Shown one piece after another: positions 1-8,480 of a stretch of DNA of 37,831 nt (position 1 is the stretch's first letter; each line of letters opens with the position of its first letter). The notes under the pieces were generated by a model. The model searched no databases. It saw only the letters and a list, made by a program, of their open reading frames with translations, and was not told the origin of the DNA. The position numbers were made by a program, and so were the translations under genes. The stretch comes from an uncultured Burkholderiales bacterium (GTDB lineage: Bacteria > Pseudomonadota > Gammaproteobacteria > Burkholderiales > Burkholderiaceae_C). Where the stretch lies: positions 1 to 37,831 of the forward strand of contig CAITHK010000238.1 of the NCBI GenBank assembly GCA_903892175.1, read 5' to 3'.

Positions 1-39
1 AATACGGGGGATTGTCAGTCACGAGGCTAAGCCAAGGGT

Positions 40-1216
40 GTGTTCAATGTGACTGCAACTCACACCACTGAGAGCGCTGTACCACATCATAGAGTTTGGT
101 ATTTGAGTGTTATTCGAGTTGAGAAGTGCAAGGACGCTTTGGAAAAGAAAAAACCTTCAGAGAAAGACACGACCACCGCATTGGCCGCACCCGAAGCAGC
201 GCTTTACGCGCAGATTCAGCGTGTGTTGCAGCAAGCGCGTCAGCGGGCCAAACGCAGCGTCAATCAAGTGATGGTCCAGGCCTATTGGCAGATCGGCCAG
301 TTGATCGTGTAACACGAGCAAGATGGGCAAGAGAGGGCGGTGTATGGAGCACGTATGTTGATAAATTTAGCTGAACGTCTAACTGCTGATTTTGGCAAGG
401 GCTTTGCGGTGCAAAGTCTGCGCAATTACCGTCAGTTCTATTTGACATTCCCCAATGCCGAAATTCGCTCCACACCGTGGAGCGAATTGGGGGGTCTCAT
501 CTCAAGACGTTGATGCGCATCTCCGACCCCGCCGCTCGCCAGTGGTACGCCGGTGAGGCTGTTGCCCAAACTTGGAGCGTGGCTGCACTGGATCGCCAAA
601 TCAGTACCCTGTACTACCAACGCTTGCTCTCCAGCCAAGATCAGGAAGGGGTCAGGGCCGAAGCGCGTCAGGCGATTGAACGTGACACGCCGCCCAATCC
701 GCGCGACTTTATCCGCGACCCTTACATCCTTGAGTTTTGGATGCTCAGCCGCAAGCGGATTGGTATGACAAGGACATGGAGCAGGGCTTGCTAGACCAGC
801 TGCAGAAGTTCTTGTTGGAGTTGGGCAAGGGGTTCGCCTTTGTGGCACGCCAGCGCCACCTGCACATTGAGGGCGAAGACGCGTTTGTCGATTTGGTCTT
901 TTATAACTACATCCTCAAATGCTTTGTGCTCATAGAACTCAAAGTCGGCAAACTCAGCCACCAAGACGTGGGCCAACTTGACATGTATGTGCGGGTGTTT
1001 GATGAGCAAATTCGACAAGAAGGAGACAGCCCAACCATTGGCCTGAACTTGTGTTGCGAGCGCAACGAGGCGGTGGCGCGTTAGTCTTTGTTGGCGGGTA
1101 GCGAGAAGATATTTGCCAGTCGCTATCAGCCTTGGCTGCCGACCGAGGCTGAACTCCAAGTTGAACTGGCCCGCGATCGAGCCTTGATTGAAACAGCCAA
1201 GTCTGCAAAAGCCTGA
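40..1216 (+). pseudogene. Degraded YhcG/DUF1016 family PDDEXK nuclease
   Basis: Fragments in three frames line up as one DUF1016/YhcG-type protein: an N-terminal helical part (ALYAQIQRVLQQA, then the QAYWQIGQLIV segment), a middle part (DRQISTLYYQRLLSSQ, RDPYILEF) and a C-terminal PDDEXK-like part (FVDLVFYNY, CFVLIELKVGKLSHQDVGQLDMYVR). I see four lesions. A TAA at 310-312 stands where a Glu codon is expected before HEQDG. A frame change lies near the G6 run at 489-494. A missing T in the run at 735-738 disrupts the EFLDAQ segment. A TAG at 1082-1084 replaces the expected Tyr before SLLAGSEKIFASRYQP. Homologues are DNA-targeting proteins of unclear role, often near restriction or toxin-antitoxin loci. 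The true start is uncertain; the first open codon is a GTG at 40. Four lesions make sequencing error an unlikely explanation. Confidence 0.85.
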
Positions 1217-1340
1217 CCAGAAGGATAGGTCGGCTGACGCCAGAGGCTCCGCTAGCACAGCACACGTGCGACAAAGCGTCTCTCTTTCTTCGTCCACAAT
1301 CGCAGCAAAACCACCGGGTCTCAAGAAGGAGTCACCCCCC

Positions 1341-2312
1341 ATGCGATCACGCTTTGTTGCCGCCTGCCTGGCACTCACATCATGGGCCTTGCCCCACGGG
1401 GCTGCCTTGGCACAAGACTATCCCAACAAGCCCATTCGCATTGTCGTGGGGCAGGGCGCGGGTGGAGGCATGGACACCTTGGCGCGCTTGGTGGGGCAGC
1501 GGCTGTCTACCAGCCTGGGTCAGCCGGTGTTGGTGGAAAACAAGGTGGGAGCTGGCGGCATCATCGCCACCGACTTTGTGGCCAAAGCGCCGCCCGATGG
1601 CTACAGCTTGCTGATGGGGCCGATTGGCAACATGGTGTTCACCCCGGTCATGACGCCCAAGCTGCGTTACTCACCCACCAAAGACTTCACCCCCGTGTCG
1701 CTGGTGGCCACCTTTCCCTTGGTGCTGGTGGTCAGTGCCAAACAAAACATCCAGACCCTGCCCGAGCTGGTGGCGTTCATGAAAGCCAACCCAGCCCAGT
1801 CCAACTACGGCGGCTCGGGCCCGGCGTTTCAGTTTGCGTCTGAGTTGTTCCGTCTCAAAACCGGCACACCGGGCGAATTCATTCAGTACAAGAGCATGAG
1901 CGAGACCATCACCGGCTTGATCGCGGGCGACTTGCTCATGTCGATGGTCGATACCGGGCCCGCCACACCGGCCATTGCCGCAGGCCAGTTGCGTGCCTTG
2001 GCGGTGACCTCACCCACCCGCTTGTCTGCGCTGCCGCAAGTGCCCACCATGGCCGAGTTGGGGCTGCCCGAGGTGGGCTTTCGTTTCTGGAGCGGACTGT
2101 TCGCGCCTGCGGGCACCCCCGGGCCCGTGGTGAAAAAACTCGAAGCCGAGATCAACCGCGTCTTGAAGCTGCCTGAGGTGGCCAGCCAAATGGCTACCAT
2201 GCAGGTCACGCCCACAGGCAGCACCTCGGCCGAACTGGGCAAATTGGTGGTACAAGACCTGGCCCGTTGGGGCGCGGTGGCCGAGGTTGCGAAAATCAAA
2301 GCGCTTGAATAA
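1341..2312 (+). CDS. Bug/TctC-family periplasmic solute-binding receptor (1)
   Basis: This is a 323-residue extracytoplasmic receptor of the tripartite tricarboxylate transporter (Bug) family, which captures carboxylates or related organic acids in the periplasm. I chose the ATG at 1341 because AAGGAG lies just upstream and the protein then opens with a Sec signal peptide ending near AALA-QDYPNKPIRIVV. The typical Bug N-terminal pattern follows (GQGAGGGMDTLARLVGQRL), along with the later PPDGYSLL and APAGTPGPVVKKLEAEI segments. It is the first gene of an apparent five-gene + strand operon with catabolic enzymes, 18 bases before the amidohydrolase. No TctA/TctB membrane components are nearby. 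The ligand cannot be read from the sequence; an aromatic or cleaved aromatic acid is an inference from the neighbours. Confidence 0.93.
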   Translation: MRSRFVAACLALTSWALPHGAALAQDYPNKPIRIVVGQGAGGGMDTLARLVGQRLSTSLGQPVLVENKVGAGGIIATDFVAKAPPDGYSLLMGPIGNMVFTPVMTPKLRYSPTKDFTPVSLVATFPLVLVVSAKQNIQTLPELVAFMKANPAQSNYGGSGPAFQFASELFRLKTGTPGEFIQYKSMSETITGLIAGDLLMSMVDTGPATPAIAAGQLRALAVTSPTRLSALPQVPTMAELGLPEVGFRFWSGLFAPAGTPGPVVKKLEAEINRVLKLPEVASQMATMQVTPTGSTSAELGKLVVQDLARWGAVAEVAKIKALE

Positions 2313-2330
2313 AAAACCCGAGACCTTCAC

Positions 2331-3362
2331 ATGCCCCCTGTTTCTGCGTGCCACGGCACATGCTGCGGTGTTGATGTCCATGCGCACGTCATCCCCGCCG
2401 AGTTTCCCCGCTACTTGGGCGATGTGGTGCCCAAAGGCTGGCCGTCCATGGCGCTGGGCGAGAACTGCCACCGCCACGTGATGATCGACGGCAAGAACTA
2501 CCGCACCGTGTCTGACAAATGCTGGACCACCTCCAAGCGCTTGGCCGACTTCACCGAGATGGGCCTGGCCCAACAAGCCGTCTCGCCCATGCCCGAGCTG
2601 CTGTCGTATTGGTTGGAGCCCGCGGCCGCACAACAGCTGATTCGCTACCTGAACGAACACATCGCTCTGATGGTGGCCGAGTCGTCGGGGCAACTGCTGG
2701 GCTTGGGCGCCGTGCCTTTGCAGCACATGGACATGGCGCTCCAAGAGTTGCAGTACATCAAGCACAGCTTGGGCCTGTCGGGGGTGGAGATTGGCAGCAA
2801 CATCAACGGTGTGGTGGTGGGTGACCCCAAGCTTGAGCCATTCTTCGAAGCCTGCGAAGCGCTGGACTTGGCGGTGTTTGTGCACGCCGTGCGTCCCACC
2901 GGCATGGACCGCTTGGTGGGCCCCGCACCTCTGCAACAAATCTTGGCCTACCCGTCTGACGTGGGCTTGGCCGCTGCCTCGGTGCTGACCAGCCAGCTCA
3001 TGCTGCGTCGCCCCAAGTTGCGCATCGCGTTCAGCCACGGCGGGGGCACCTTGCCCATGCTGTTGCCGCGTTTGGAGCAGTCGATGTCGGTGTTTCCGGC
3101 CGTGCGCGAAGCGGTGGGGGTCTCGCCCAGCCAACAGGTCAAGTCGCTGTACTTTGACACCTTGGTGTTTGATGCGCCCACGCTGCGACACTTGGTGCAT
3201 ACCTACGGCGCGAGCCAATTGATGATTGGCACCGACTATCCTTTCAACTTTCACGACCACACGCCCGTGCAACGCATCCAAGACGCAGGCTTTGATGACT
3301 CGGTGGTGCAGCAACTGGTGGCTGGCAACGCCCAGCGGTTTCTGTCTTTGACTTCTCACTGA
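2331..3362 (+). CDS. Amidohydrolase-2 (ACMSD-like) metal-dependent decarboxylase/hydrolase
   Basis: This 343-residue TIM-barrel protein belongs to the amidohydrolase-2 group, which includes aminocarboxymuconate-semialdehyde decarboxylase, 4-oxalomesaconate hydratase and resorcylate decarboxylases. The metal-site residues are visible: DVHAH (His17, His19), FVHAVRP (His185), FSHGGG (His236) and GTDYPF (Asp302). As I recall them, the zinc/catalytic residues of Pseudomonas ACMSD are His9, His11, His177, His228 and Asp294, a constant offset of eight, so the active site looks complete. The gene lies between a Bug receptor and an extradiol dioxygenase, 12 bases before the latter. It probably acts on a ring-cleavage product or decarboxylates the aromatic substrate. 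The exact reaction is not decidable here. Confidence 0.88.
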   Translation: MPPVSACHGTCCGVDVHAHVIPAEFPRYLGDVVPKGWPSMALGENCHRHVMIDGKNYRTVSDKCWTTSKRLADFTEMGLAQQAVSPMPELLSYWLEPAAAQQLIRYLNEHIALMVAESSGQLLGLGAVPLQHMDMALQELQYIKHSLGLSGVEIGSNINGVVVGDPKLEPFFEACEALDLAVFVHAVRPTGMDRLVGPAPLQQILAYPSDVGLAAASVLTSQLMLRRPKLRIAFSHGGGTLPMLLPRLEQSMSVFPAVREAVGVSPSQQVKSLYFDTLVFDAPTLRHLVHTYGASQLMIGTDYPFNFHDHTPVQRIQDAGFDDSVVQQLVAGNAQRFLSLTSH

Positions 3363-3374
3363 AAGCAGTTTTCT

Positions 3375-4280
3375 ATGTCCCATGCTTCTTCCCGCATCAG
3401 TGCCTTGCGCAGCGCGGCCCTGAATGTGCCCGACCTGCAACTGGCCGAAGATTTTTTCACCCGCACTTGGCACCTGACGGTGGCAGACCGGGCCCCCGGC
3501 GTGGTGTACTTGCGCGGCACAGGCCAAGACCACCATCTGCTGGCGCTGCACCAGGGCGGCGCACAGGCCCAGATCAAGCACATCAGCTTGCGTGCCCACA
3601 GCGAGAGCGCCCTGCACGAAGCCGCCACATTGGCGGTGCAGCATGGGGGCCGCGTGGTCAAGCCCGCAGCACCCAGCGCAGAGCCTGCAGGCGGCACCTC
3701 AGTCACCATTGCCGACCCCCACGGGCGCATTTTTGAATTGGTGGTGGGCGACGTCTTGCGCACCACGCTCACCGAAGCCGCTGACCACCCCATCCGTTTG
3801 GCCCATGTGGTGCTCAACACCCATGATGTGCCAGCCAGTCAAGAATTTTTAGCCCAGGTGCTGGACTTCTCATTGTCAGACCGCACCAAGATCATGGCCT
3901 TCATGCGTTGCAACAGCGACCACCACAGCATCGCGCTGGGCGACACCGACAACGACGCGTTGAACCACATCGCTTTCTTGATGCCCGACTTGGAGTCGGT
4001 CATGCGCGGCGGCGGGCGCATGCGCGACGCGGGCTATGGCATTGAGTGGGGTCCGGGTCGCCATGGCCCTGGCAACAATGCCTTCAATTATTTTGTGGGC
4101 CCCTTCGATTTGGTGATCGAGTACACCGCCGATGTGCAGCAAATCGACGACAGCTACACCGTGGGTCAACCCTCCGATTGGAAATGGCCTGAAGGCCGTG
4201 TCGACCACTGGGGCATCTCGCAGCCGCCCAGCGCCAAGCTCAAAGAAGCCCAGCGTGCCGTGTTGTTTGAAACCGTTTGA
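3375..4280 (+). CDS. Extradiol-type ring-cleavage dioxygenase (VOC superfamily, two-domain)
   Basis: This 301-residue protein has two tandem VOC modules, the architecture of type I extradiol dioxygenases that open catechols next to the diol. The C-terminal module carries the expected Fe(II) ligands: His144 (RLAHVVL), His198 (LNHIAF) and Glu249 (VIEYT). His184 in DHHSIAL sits where the catalytic histidine of BphC-type enzymes lies. The N-terminal module (about residues 8-127) has the fold pattern but not a full ligand set, as is usual. It lies between the amidohydrolase and an MhpA-like hydroxylase, 16 bases before the latter, so it probably cleaves the diol made by that hydroxylase. The ring substrate is unknown. 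Confidence 0.88.
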   Translation: MSHASSRISALRSAALNVPDLQLAEDFFTRTWHLTVADRAPGVVYLRGTGQDHHLLALHQGGAQAQIKHISLRAHSESALHEAATLAVQHGGRVVKPAAPSAEPAGGTSVTIADPHGRIFELVVGDVLRTTLTEAADHPIRLAHVVLNTHDVPASQEFLAQVLDFSLSDRTKIMAFMRCNSDHHSIALGDTDNDALNHIAFLMPDLESVMRGGGRMRDAGYGIEWGPGRHGPGNNAFNYFVGPFDLVIEYTADVQQIDDSYTVGQPSDWKWPEGRVDHWGISQPPSAKLKEAQRAVLFETV

Positions 4281-4296
4281 AGATGAGTAGCTGAAG

Positions 4297-5835
4297 ATGA
4301 GTGACGCGATGTTTGATATGGCGATCGTGGGCTTTGGCCCTACCGGGGCCGTGGCTGCAGGTTTGTTGGGTGGGCGTGGCCTGAAGGTGTGGGTCTGTGA
4401 CAAGTCAGAGGATGTGTACGACAAGCCACGCGCCATTGCCTTGGACCACGAGATCATGCGGGTGTTCCAGGAGCTCTCCTTGGTTGAAAAAATTGAGCCC
4501 TTCACTGAGCCCTTCACCAATTCTGAGTTCTATGGGGTCGACGGCCAGTTGATCAAGTGCATGTCCACGGTGGCCGAGCCTTACCCGCTGGCCTACACGC
4601 CCTCGCTGGTGTTCAGCCAGCCGCCGGTGGAAGAGGCCATGCGCGCCCATGTGCGCAGCCTGCCCAACGTCACCGTGTCGCTGGGGCAAACCGTCACAGC
4701 CGTCACGCAAGACAGCACTGCAGCCACACTGACCATGGTCGACGGCCACGGCCACAGCAGCCAGGTGCAAGCGCGTTACGTCATCGGGTGCGACGGTGCG
4801 TCGAGCTTTGTGCGCAGCCAAGTGGGCTTGACGCTGGAAGACTTGGGCTTTGACGAGCCCTGGCTGGTGGTGGACGTGCTGGTCAACGAACAGGGTTTGA
4901 AAAAGCTGCCCCAAACCAGCGTGCAGTACTGCGAGCCAGAACGCCCCTGCACCTTAGTGATTGGGCCCAAGAACCACCGCCGTTGGGAGATTTCGATCAA
5001 CCCTGGCGAAGACCCGCAGCACCTGGCCACGCCCGAAGGCACCTGGCCCTTGTTGGCGCGTTGGCTCACGCCGGATGACGCCACGCTGTGGCGCCAAGCG
5101 AGTTACCGCTTCCATGCCTTGGTCGCCCAAGACTGGCGCCAAGGCCGCGTGTTCTTGGCCGGAGACGCTGCGCACCAACAGCCGCCTTTCTTGGGCCAGG
5201 GCATGTGCCAAGGCGTGCGCGATGCGGCCAACTTGAGTTGGAAGCTGGCCGAGGTCTTGGCCGGGCGCGCCCATGACAGCTTGCTCGACACCTACGGACA
5301 AGAGCGCAAAGCCCACGTGACCGAGCTGACCCGACGCATCAAAGGCATTGGCCAATTGGTCGGCCAGCGTGATGTGGCCAAAGCCCGTGAGCGCGATGCG
5401 CAGTTGTTGGCCGAGTGCGGGGGCGTGGTCCAACCCATGCCACGGCAAAACGTGCAACCCGCACTGGCCGATGGCTGCTTGGTTCCCGGCTCAGCGGCGG
5501 CAGGCACCTTGTTTCCCCAAGCTTGGTGGCAGCAAGGCGCGCACAAGCAGCGCATGGACACGGTGCTGGGCACGGGTTGGCGCGTGTTCTTGGCCAAGGG
5601 TGCCGATGCGGGCTTTGAGGCCGCACTGACCGCAGCCCCTGCCTCGTTGCACTTGAGCGTCATTCGCTTGAGCACCCCTGAGGCACCCGAGTGCGATGGC
5701 GTGTTGGCCCACTGGTTCACCACCCACGCCTGCCAAGCCGCTTGGGTGCGCCCCGACCACTATGTGTTTGCCACTGCCAACACTGCCACAGAACTCGCCC
5801 CACAGCTGCAAACCCTGCGCACTTTCTTTTCGTAA
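4297..5835 (+). CDS. MhpA-like FAD-dependent aromatic hydroxylase
   Basis: This 512-residue class A flavoprotein monooxygenase resembles 3-(3-hydroxyphenyl)propionate hydroxylase. It carries the dinucleotide-binding GFGPTG (12-17), the DG motif region IGCDGASS (163-170) and the FAD-ribityl motif LAGDAAHQQPPFLGQG (about 287-302). Such enzymes use NAD(P)H and O2 to add a hydroxyl ortho to an existing phenolic group, giving a catechol. The next step would be meta-cleavage by the dioxygenase encoded 16 bases upstream. The C-terminal thioredoxin-like region (about 400-512) is present, so the protein is full length. A second ATG at 4309 is an alternative start. The substrate is not determined; mhpA is a family resemblance, not an assignment. 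Confidence 0.88.
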   Translation: MSDAMFDMAIVGFGPTGAVAAGLLGGRGLKVWVCDKSEDVYDKPRAIALDHEIMRVFQELSLVEKIEPFTEPFTNSEFYGVDGQLIKCMSTVAEPYPLAYTPSLVFSQPPVEEAMRAHVRSLPNVTVSLGQTVTAVTQDSTAATLTMVDGHGHSSQVQARYVIGCDGASSFVRSQVGLTLEDLGFDEPWLVVDVLVNEQGLKKLPQTSVQYCEPERPCTLVIGPKNHRRWEISINPGEDPQHLATPEGTWPLLARWLTPDDATLWRQASYRFHALVAQDWRQGRVFLAGDAAHQQPPFLGQGMCQGVRDAANLSWKLAEVLAGRAHDSLLDTYGQERKAHVTELTRRIKGIGQLVGQRDVAKARERDAQLLAECGGVVQPMPRQNVQPALADGCLVPGSAAAGTLFPQAWWQQGAHKQRMDTVLGTGWRVFLAKGADAGFEAALTAAPASLHLSVIRLSTPEAPECDGVLAHWFTTHACQAAWVRPDHYVFATANTATELAPQLQTLRTFFS

Positions 5836-5853
5836 AAAAACTGGAGACTCCCC

Positions 5854-6834
5854 ATGACACGTCGTCACTTTTTGCACACCGCCCTGGCCACCGCTGCCGG
5901 CTTGAGCACCACCCCACTGTGGGCGCAAAGCGCGGCATGGCCCGACAAACCCATCAAGGTGGTGCTGTCGCAGCCGCCGGGTTCGGGCCCCGACAACGTG
6001 GCACGTTTGTTGGGCGAGCGCATCGGCAAGACCTTGGGTCAGCCGTGGGTGATCGACAACAAACCCGGTGGCCAAAACATCATTGGTGCGCAGGCGGCGG
6101 CACGCTCACCCGCCGACGGCTACACCTTGTACTTCGCCACCACGGCGGCCTTGGTCACGAACAAGCATTTGTTCAAAACCATGCCCTACGACCCGCAAAA
6201 AGACTTCGTGCCGGTGGCCTTTGTGGCCAAGAGCCCATTTGCGGTGCTGGTGAAAGCCGAGTCCCCCATCGTGTCTATCCAAGACCTGATTGCACGTGCC
6301 AAGGCCACACCTGGCAAGCTGTCGTTGGCCAACGAAGGCCCACGTACCTTTGGCGGCATCATCGCGCGCTTGATCAATTCACGGACCAAGATGGAAGCCA
6401 ACTTGGTTTCTTACGCCTCGGTCGGTGTGGCGGTGCAAGACGTGTTGGGTGGTCATGCCGAAGCCTTGGTGGCCGACTTGGCTTCAAGCGCCGCTTTGGT
6501 GCGCCAAGGCCGCTTGCGTTTGTTGGCCGTCACAGCCGGCAAACGCGTGGCAGGTTGGGAGCAAGTGCCTGCGTTGTCTGAGCTGTTGCCCAATTTTGAA
6601 ATGGTGGGCTGGTTCGCCTTGATGGCGCCCGCCGGCACACCTGCTGCAGCGATTCAAAAACTCAACGTCGAAGTCAACAAGTTGCTGGCCGAGCCCGAGT
6701 TTGCACAACGCATGCTCACCATGGGTCCGATTGCCGAGCCCTTGGGCGGGCCCGAGAAGGCCGAAGCTTTCTTGAGCCGCGAGCACGAGCGCTGGGCTGA
6801 AGTGGCCAAAGAAATTGGCCTCTTGCCGGAGTAA
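5854..6834 (+). CDS. Bug/TctC-family receptor (2), probable Tat signal
   Basis: This 326-residue Bug receptor begins TRRHFLHTALATAAGL, a twin-arginine-like signal (RR-x-F-L), with cleavage probably after LWAQS or nearby. The mature protein starts PDKPIKVVLSQPPGSGPDNVARLLGERI, the Bug phosphate-binding-like loop, and keeps PADGYTLY and APAGTPAAAIQKLNVEV. GGAG lies about eight bases before the ATG. It closes the + strand catabolic operon, 18 bases after the hydroxylase. With the Bug gene at 1341 the operon is bracketed by two receptors, suggesting two ligands or two affinity states for the same pathway. The ligand is unknown. Confidence 0.92.
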   Translation: MTRRHFLHTALATAAGLSTTPLWAQSAAWPDKPIKVVLSQPPGSGPDNVARLLGERIGKTLGQPWVIDNKPGGQNIIGAQAAARSPADGYTLYFATTAALVTNKHLFKTMPYDPQKDFVPVAFVAKSPFAVLVKAESPIVSIQDLIARAKATPGKLSLANEGPRTFGGIIARLINSRTKMEANLVSYASVGVAVQDVLGGHAEALVADLASSAALVRQGRLRLLAVTAGKRVAGWEQVPALSELLPNFEMVGWFALMAPAGTPAAAIQKLNVEVNKLLAEPEFAQRMLTMGPIAEPLGGPEKAEAFLSREHERWAEVAKEIGLLPE

Positions 6835-6842
6835 TCCCGAGT

Positions 6843-6864
6843 AATCCCGTTCAACGCGGGTTTA
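6843..6864. terminator. Weak candidate bidirectional terminator between convergent genes
   Basis: Between the end of the + strand Bug gene and the end of the - strand RidA-like gene there is a short hairpin: CCCG at 6846-6849 and CGGG at 6857-6860 with a 7-base loop. AA/TT can extend the stem around a bulge. It is followed by TTTA. The stem is short and the T tract poor, so the call is weak. The base decade at 6831-6840 is almost repeated at 6841-6850. Confidence 0.3.
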
Positions 6865-7374
6865 CTTCTTCTTGGCCATGCCTTCGGCCGAGCAGGGGTT
6901 CTCGGTCGAGCAGCGGTCGCCAATCACGCCCACGGCTTGAATTTCAATTTCAATGCCGGGTCGAGCAAAGTTGGTCACGGTGATCAGGGCACTGCCTGGG
7001 TAATTGCCGTTTTGGAAAAAGTCTTTGCGCATTTCTACAAAGCGGTCGCCATAGCGAGACTCTTTGATGAACACCGTCATGGTGACGATGTTGGCCAAAC
7101 TGCCACCGGCTTTGCGCATCACTTGGTCGATCTGCGACACCACCTGTTTGGTTTGTGCTTCAAAGTTGTTGGAAATGTCTTTGCCGTCGTTGTCGCGGGT
7201 GGCGGTTTGACCCGCGACCCACACCGTCTTGCCGCCTTCGGTGATGACGCCGGGTGAGAAAGCGCGTGACAGCTGGAACGGCGTTTTCTCCATGTACTCA
7301 GCCGCAGTGGCAGTGGGCAGATACACACTTGCCAGGGTCAGCAAGGCAACAAGCGATGAAGCGAAATTTTTCAT
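6862..7374 (-). CDS. Exported RidA/YjgF-family protein
   Basis: This is a 170-residue RidA (YER057c/UK114) fold protein preceded by a clear Sec signal peptide (hydrophobic residues 6-24, cleavage near ATAA-EYM). Cytosolic RidA proteins hydrolyse reactive enamines/imines such as 2-aminoacrylate, and 2-aminomuconate deaminases belong to the same superfamily. RidA signatures seen are VWVAGQTA, the alternating-residue strand VTMTVFIK and NFARPGIEIEIQAVGV, with Arg138 at the position of the conserved substrate-binding arginine. Two cysteines (155 and 161) in the C-terminal tail could form a disulfide, which fits export. It is the last gene of a - strand operon with two Bug receptors and a hydrolase. 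The signal peptide makes it unlikely to be a cytosolic pathway deaminase. Confidence 0.88.
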   Translation of the reverse strand: MKNFASSLVALLTLASVYLPTATAAEYMEKTPFQLSRAFSPGVITEGGKTVWVAGQTATRDNDGKDISNNFEAQTKQVVSQIDQVMRKAGGSLANIVTMTVFIKESRYGDRFVEMRKDFFQNGNYPGSALITVTNFARPGIEIEIQAVGVIGDRCSTENPCSAEGMAKKK

Positions 7375-7441
7375 AGGGCTCTCTGTGTCAAAACATGGTC
7401 AAGATCAACCACAGCCCCAATGTAATTCAGACCGAAGGTAT

Positions 7442-8437
7442 CTACTCGGCCTGAACGCCAGCCAGCCGAATGGCTTTTCGGGTTTGTTCGATGTCGCGCG
7501 CCAAGAACTCACGGAACGCCTCGCCCGTGCTGCTGTGTGGCACGGCACCGTGCACGGCAAAACCCTCGCGAATTTCTTTGGTTTGCAAGACCAGTGTCAA
7601 TTGACGGCGTAGCAGTTCCAGCACCTCTGGCGGCAATCCTTTGGGGCCCATCCAACCAATCCAACTGGTGAACTCAAAGCCCGGCAAGGTTTCAGCCAAC
7701 GAGGGCACAGGCCCCAAGGGTTGCGTGCCCTTGGGCATGCTGTGACCCAAAATCTTCAAGCGTCCACCTTTGACCAAGGCCATGGCCACCGGGGCGGGCG
7801 TGAGGGTCCAGTCGGTCTCGCCACTGACCACCGACCCCACCGATTGGCTGCCGCCTTTGTAGGGCACATGCAGCGCCTCAAATCCAGCGGCTGCGCTCAA
7901 GGCCACACCCGCCAAATGGCTCACCGAGCCAGGTCCGGCGGACGCCATGTTGAACTTGCCGCCCTGGGCTTTGCCATAGGCCACAAACTCCGACAACTTG
8001 TTGACTGGCAAGGTGGTGCGACACACCAGCACATTGGGCAACAAGGCCACCAGTGAGATCAACTCAAAGTCTTTGAGGGGGTCGTAGCTGATGGCTTTTT
8101 GCAGCAAAGGTGCTACGGTCACCGAGCTGCTGGATGCTGCGATGACGGTGTAGCCATCGGGCGGGGCCACTTTGCCTGCGTCAATCCCCACCGCGCCTGC
8201 CGCACCGGCTTTGTTGTCCACCACCAAGGCCTGGGCCAGCAGCGGCGTGAGCTGTTGGCCCAGCAAGCGGCTGATCGTGTCGACCGAACTGCCCGGCGCA
8301 TTGGGCACGATCAAGCGCACTGGGCGTGCCGGGTAGCGTGGGCTCTGGGCCCAGACACAGTGGCTTGCCGTCAAACCGGCGCCATACAACAAAGCGCCGG
8401 AAATCAGTTGCCGGCGCGAAGCACGTGAAGTGGACAT
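7442..8437 (-). CDS. Bug/TctC-family receptor (3), Tat-like signal
   Basis: This is a 331-residue Bug receptor. The ATG at 8437 is preferred over an upstream alternative because AGGAA lies six bases before it. The N-terminus then reads MSTSRASRRQLISGALLYG, a twin-arginine-like signal with cleavage near VWAQS. The Bug signatures PARPVRLIVPNAPGSSVDTISRLLG (given in part), PPDGYTVIAA and the VPYKGG segment are present. It lies 67 bases upstream of the RidA-like gene and 43 bases after the alpha/beta hydrolase gene, so all four - strand genes are probably co-transcribed. The ligand is unknown. Confidence 0.92.
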   Translation of the reverse strand: MSTSRASRRQLISGALLYGAGLTASHCVWAQSPRYPARPVRLIVPNAPGSSVDTISRLLGQQLTPLLAQALVVDNKAGAAGAVGIDAGKVAPPDGYTVIAASSSSVTVAPLLQKAISYDPLKDFELISLVALLPNVLVCRTTLPVNKLSEFVAYGKAQGGKFNMASAGPGSVSHLAGVALSAAAGFEALHVPYKGGSQSVGSVVSGETDWTLTPAPVAMALVKGGRLKILGHSMPKGTQPLGPVPSLAETLPGFEFTSWIGWMGPKGLPPEVLELLRRQLTLVLQTKEIREGFAVHGAVPHSSTGEAFREFLARDIEQTRKAIRLAGVQAE

Positions 8438-8480
8438 GGAAAGTTCCTGTGGGAGTTGCAAAGGCAAGGGCGCTCAGGCC

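Noticed and set aside
2010-3644. A 544-codon open frame on the - strand opposite the Bug and amidohydrolase genes
   Set aside because: It is antisense to two genes with full family motifs, is rich in His/Gln/Gly/Arg typical of the reverse of GC-rich codons, and has no recognisable domain.
6831-6850. Tandem decamer at the end of Bug gene 2
   Set aside because: Only two copies with the last base different. It may be a small duplication that doubled the stop codon; no function is apparent.
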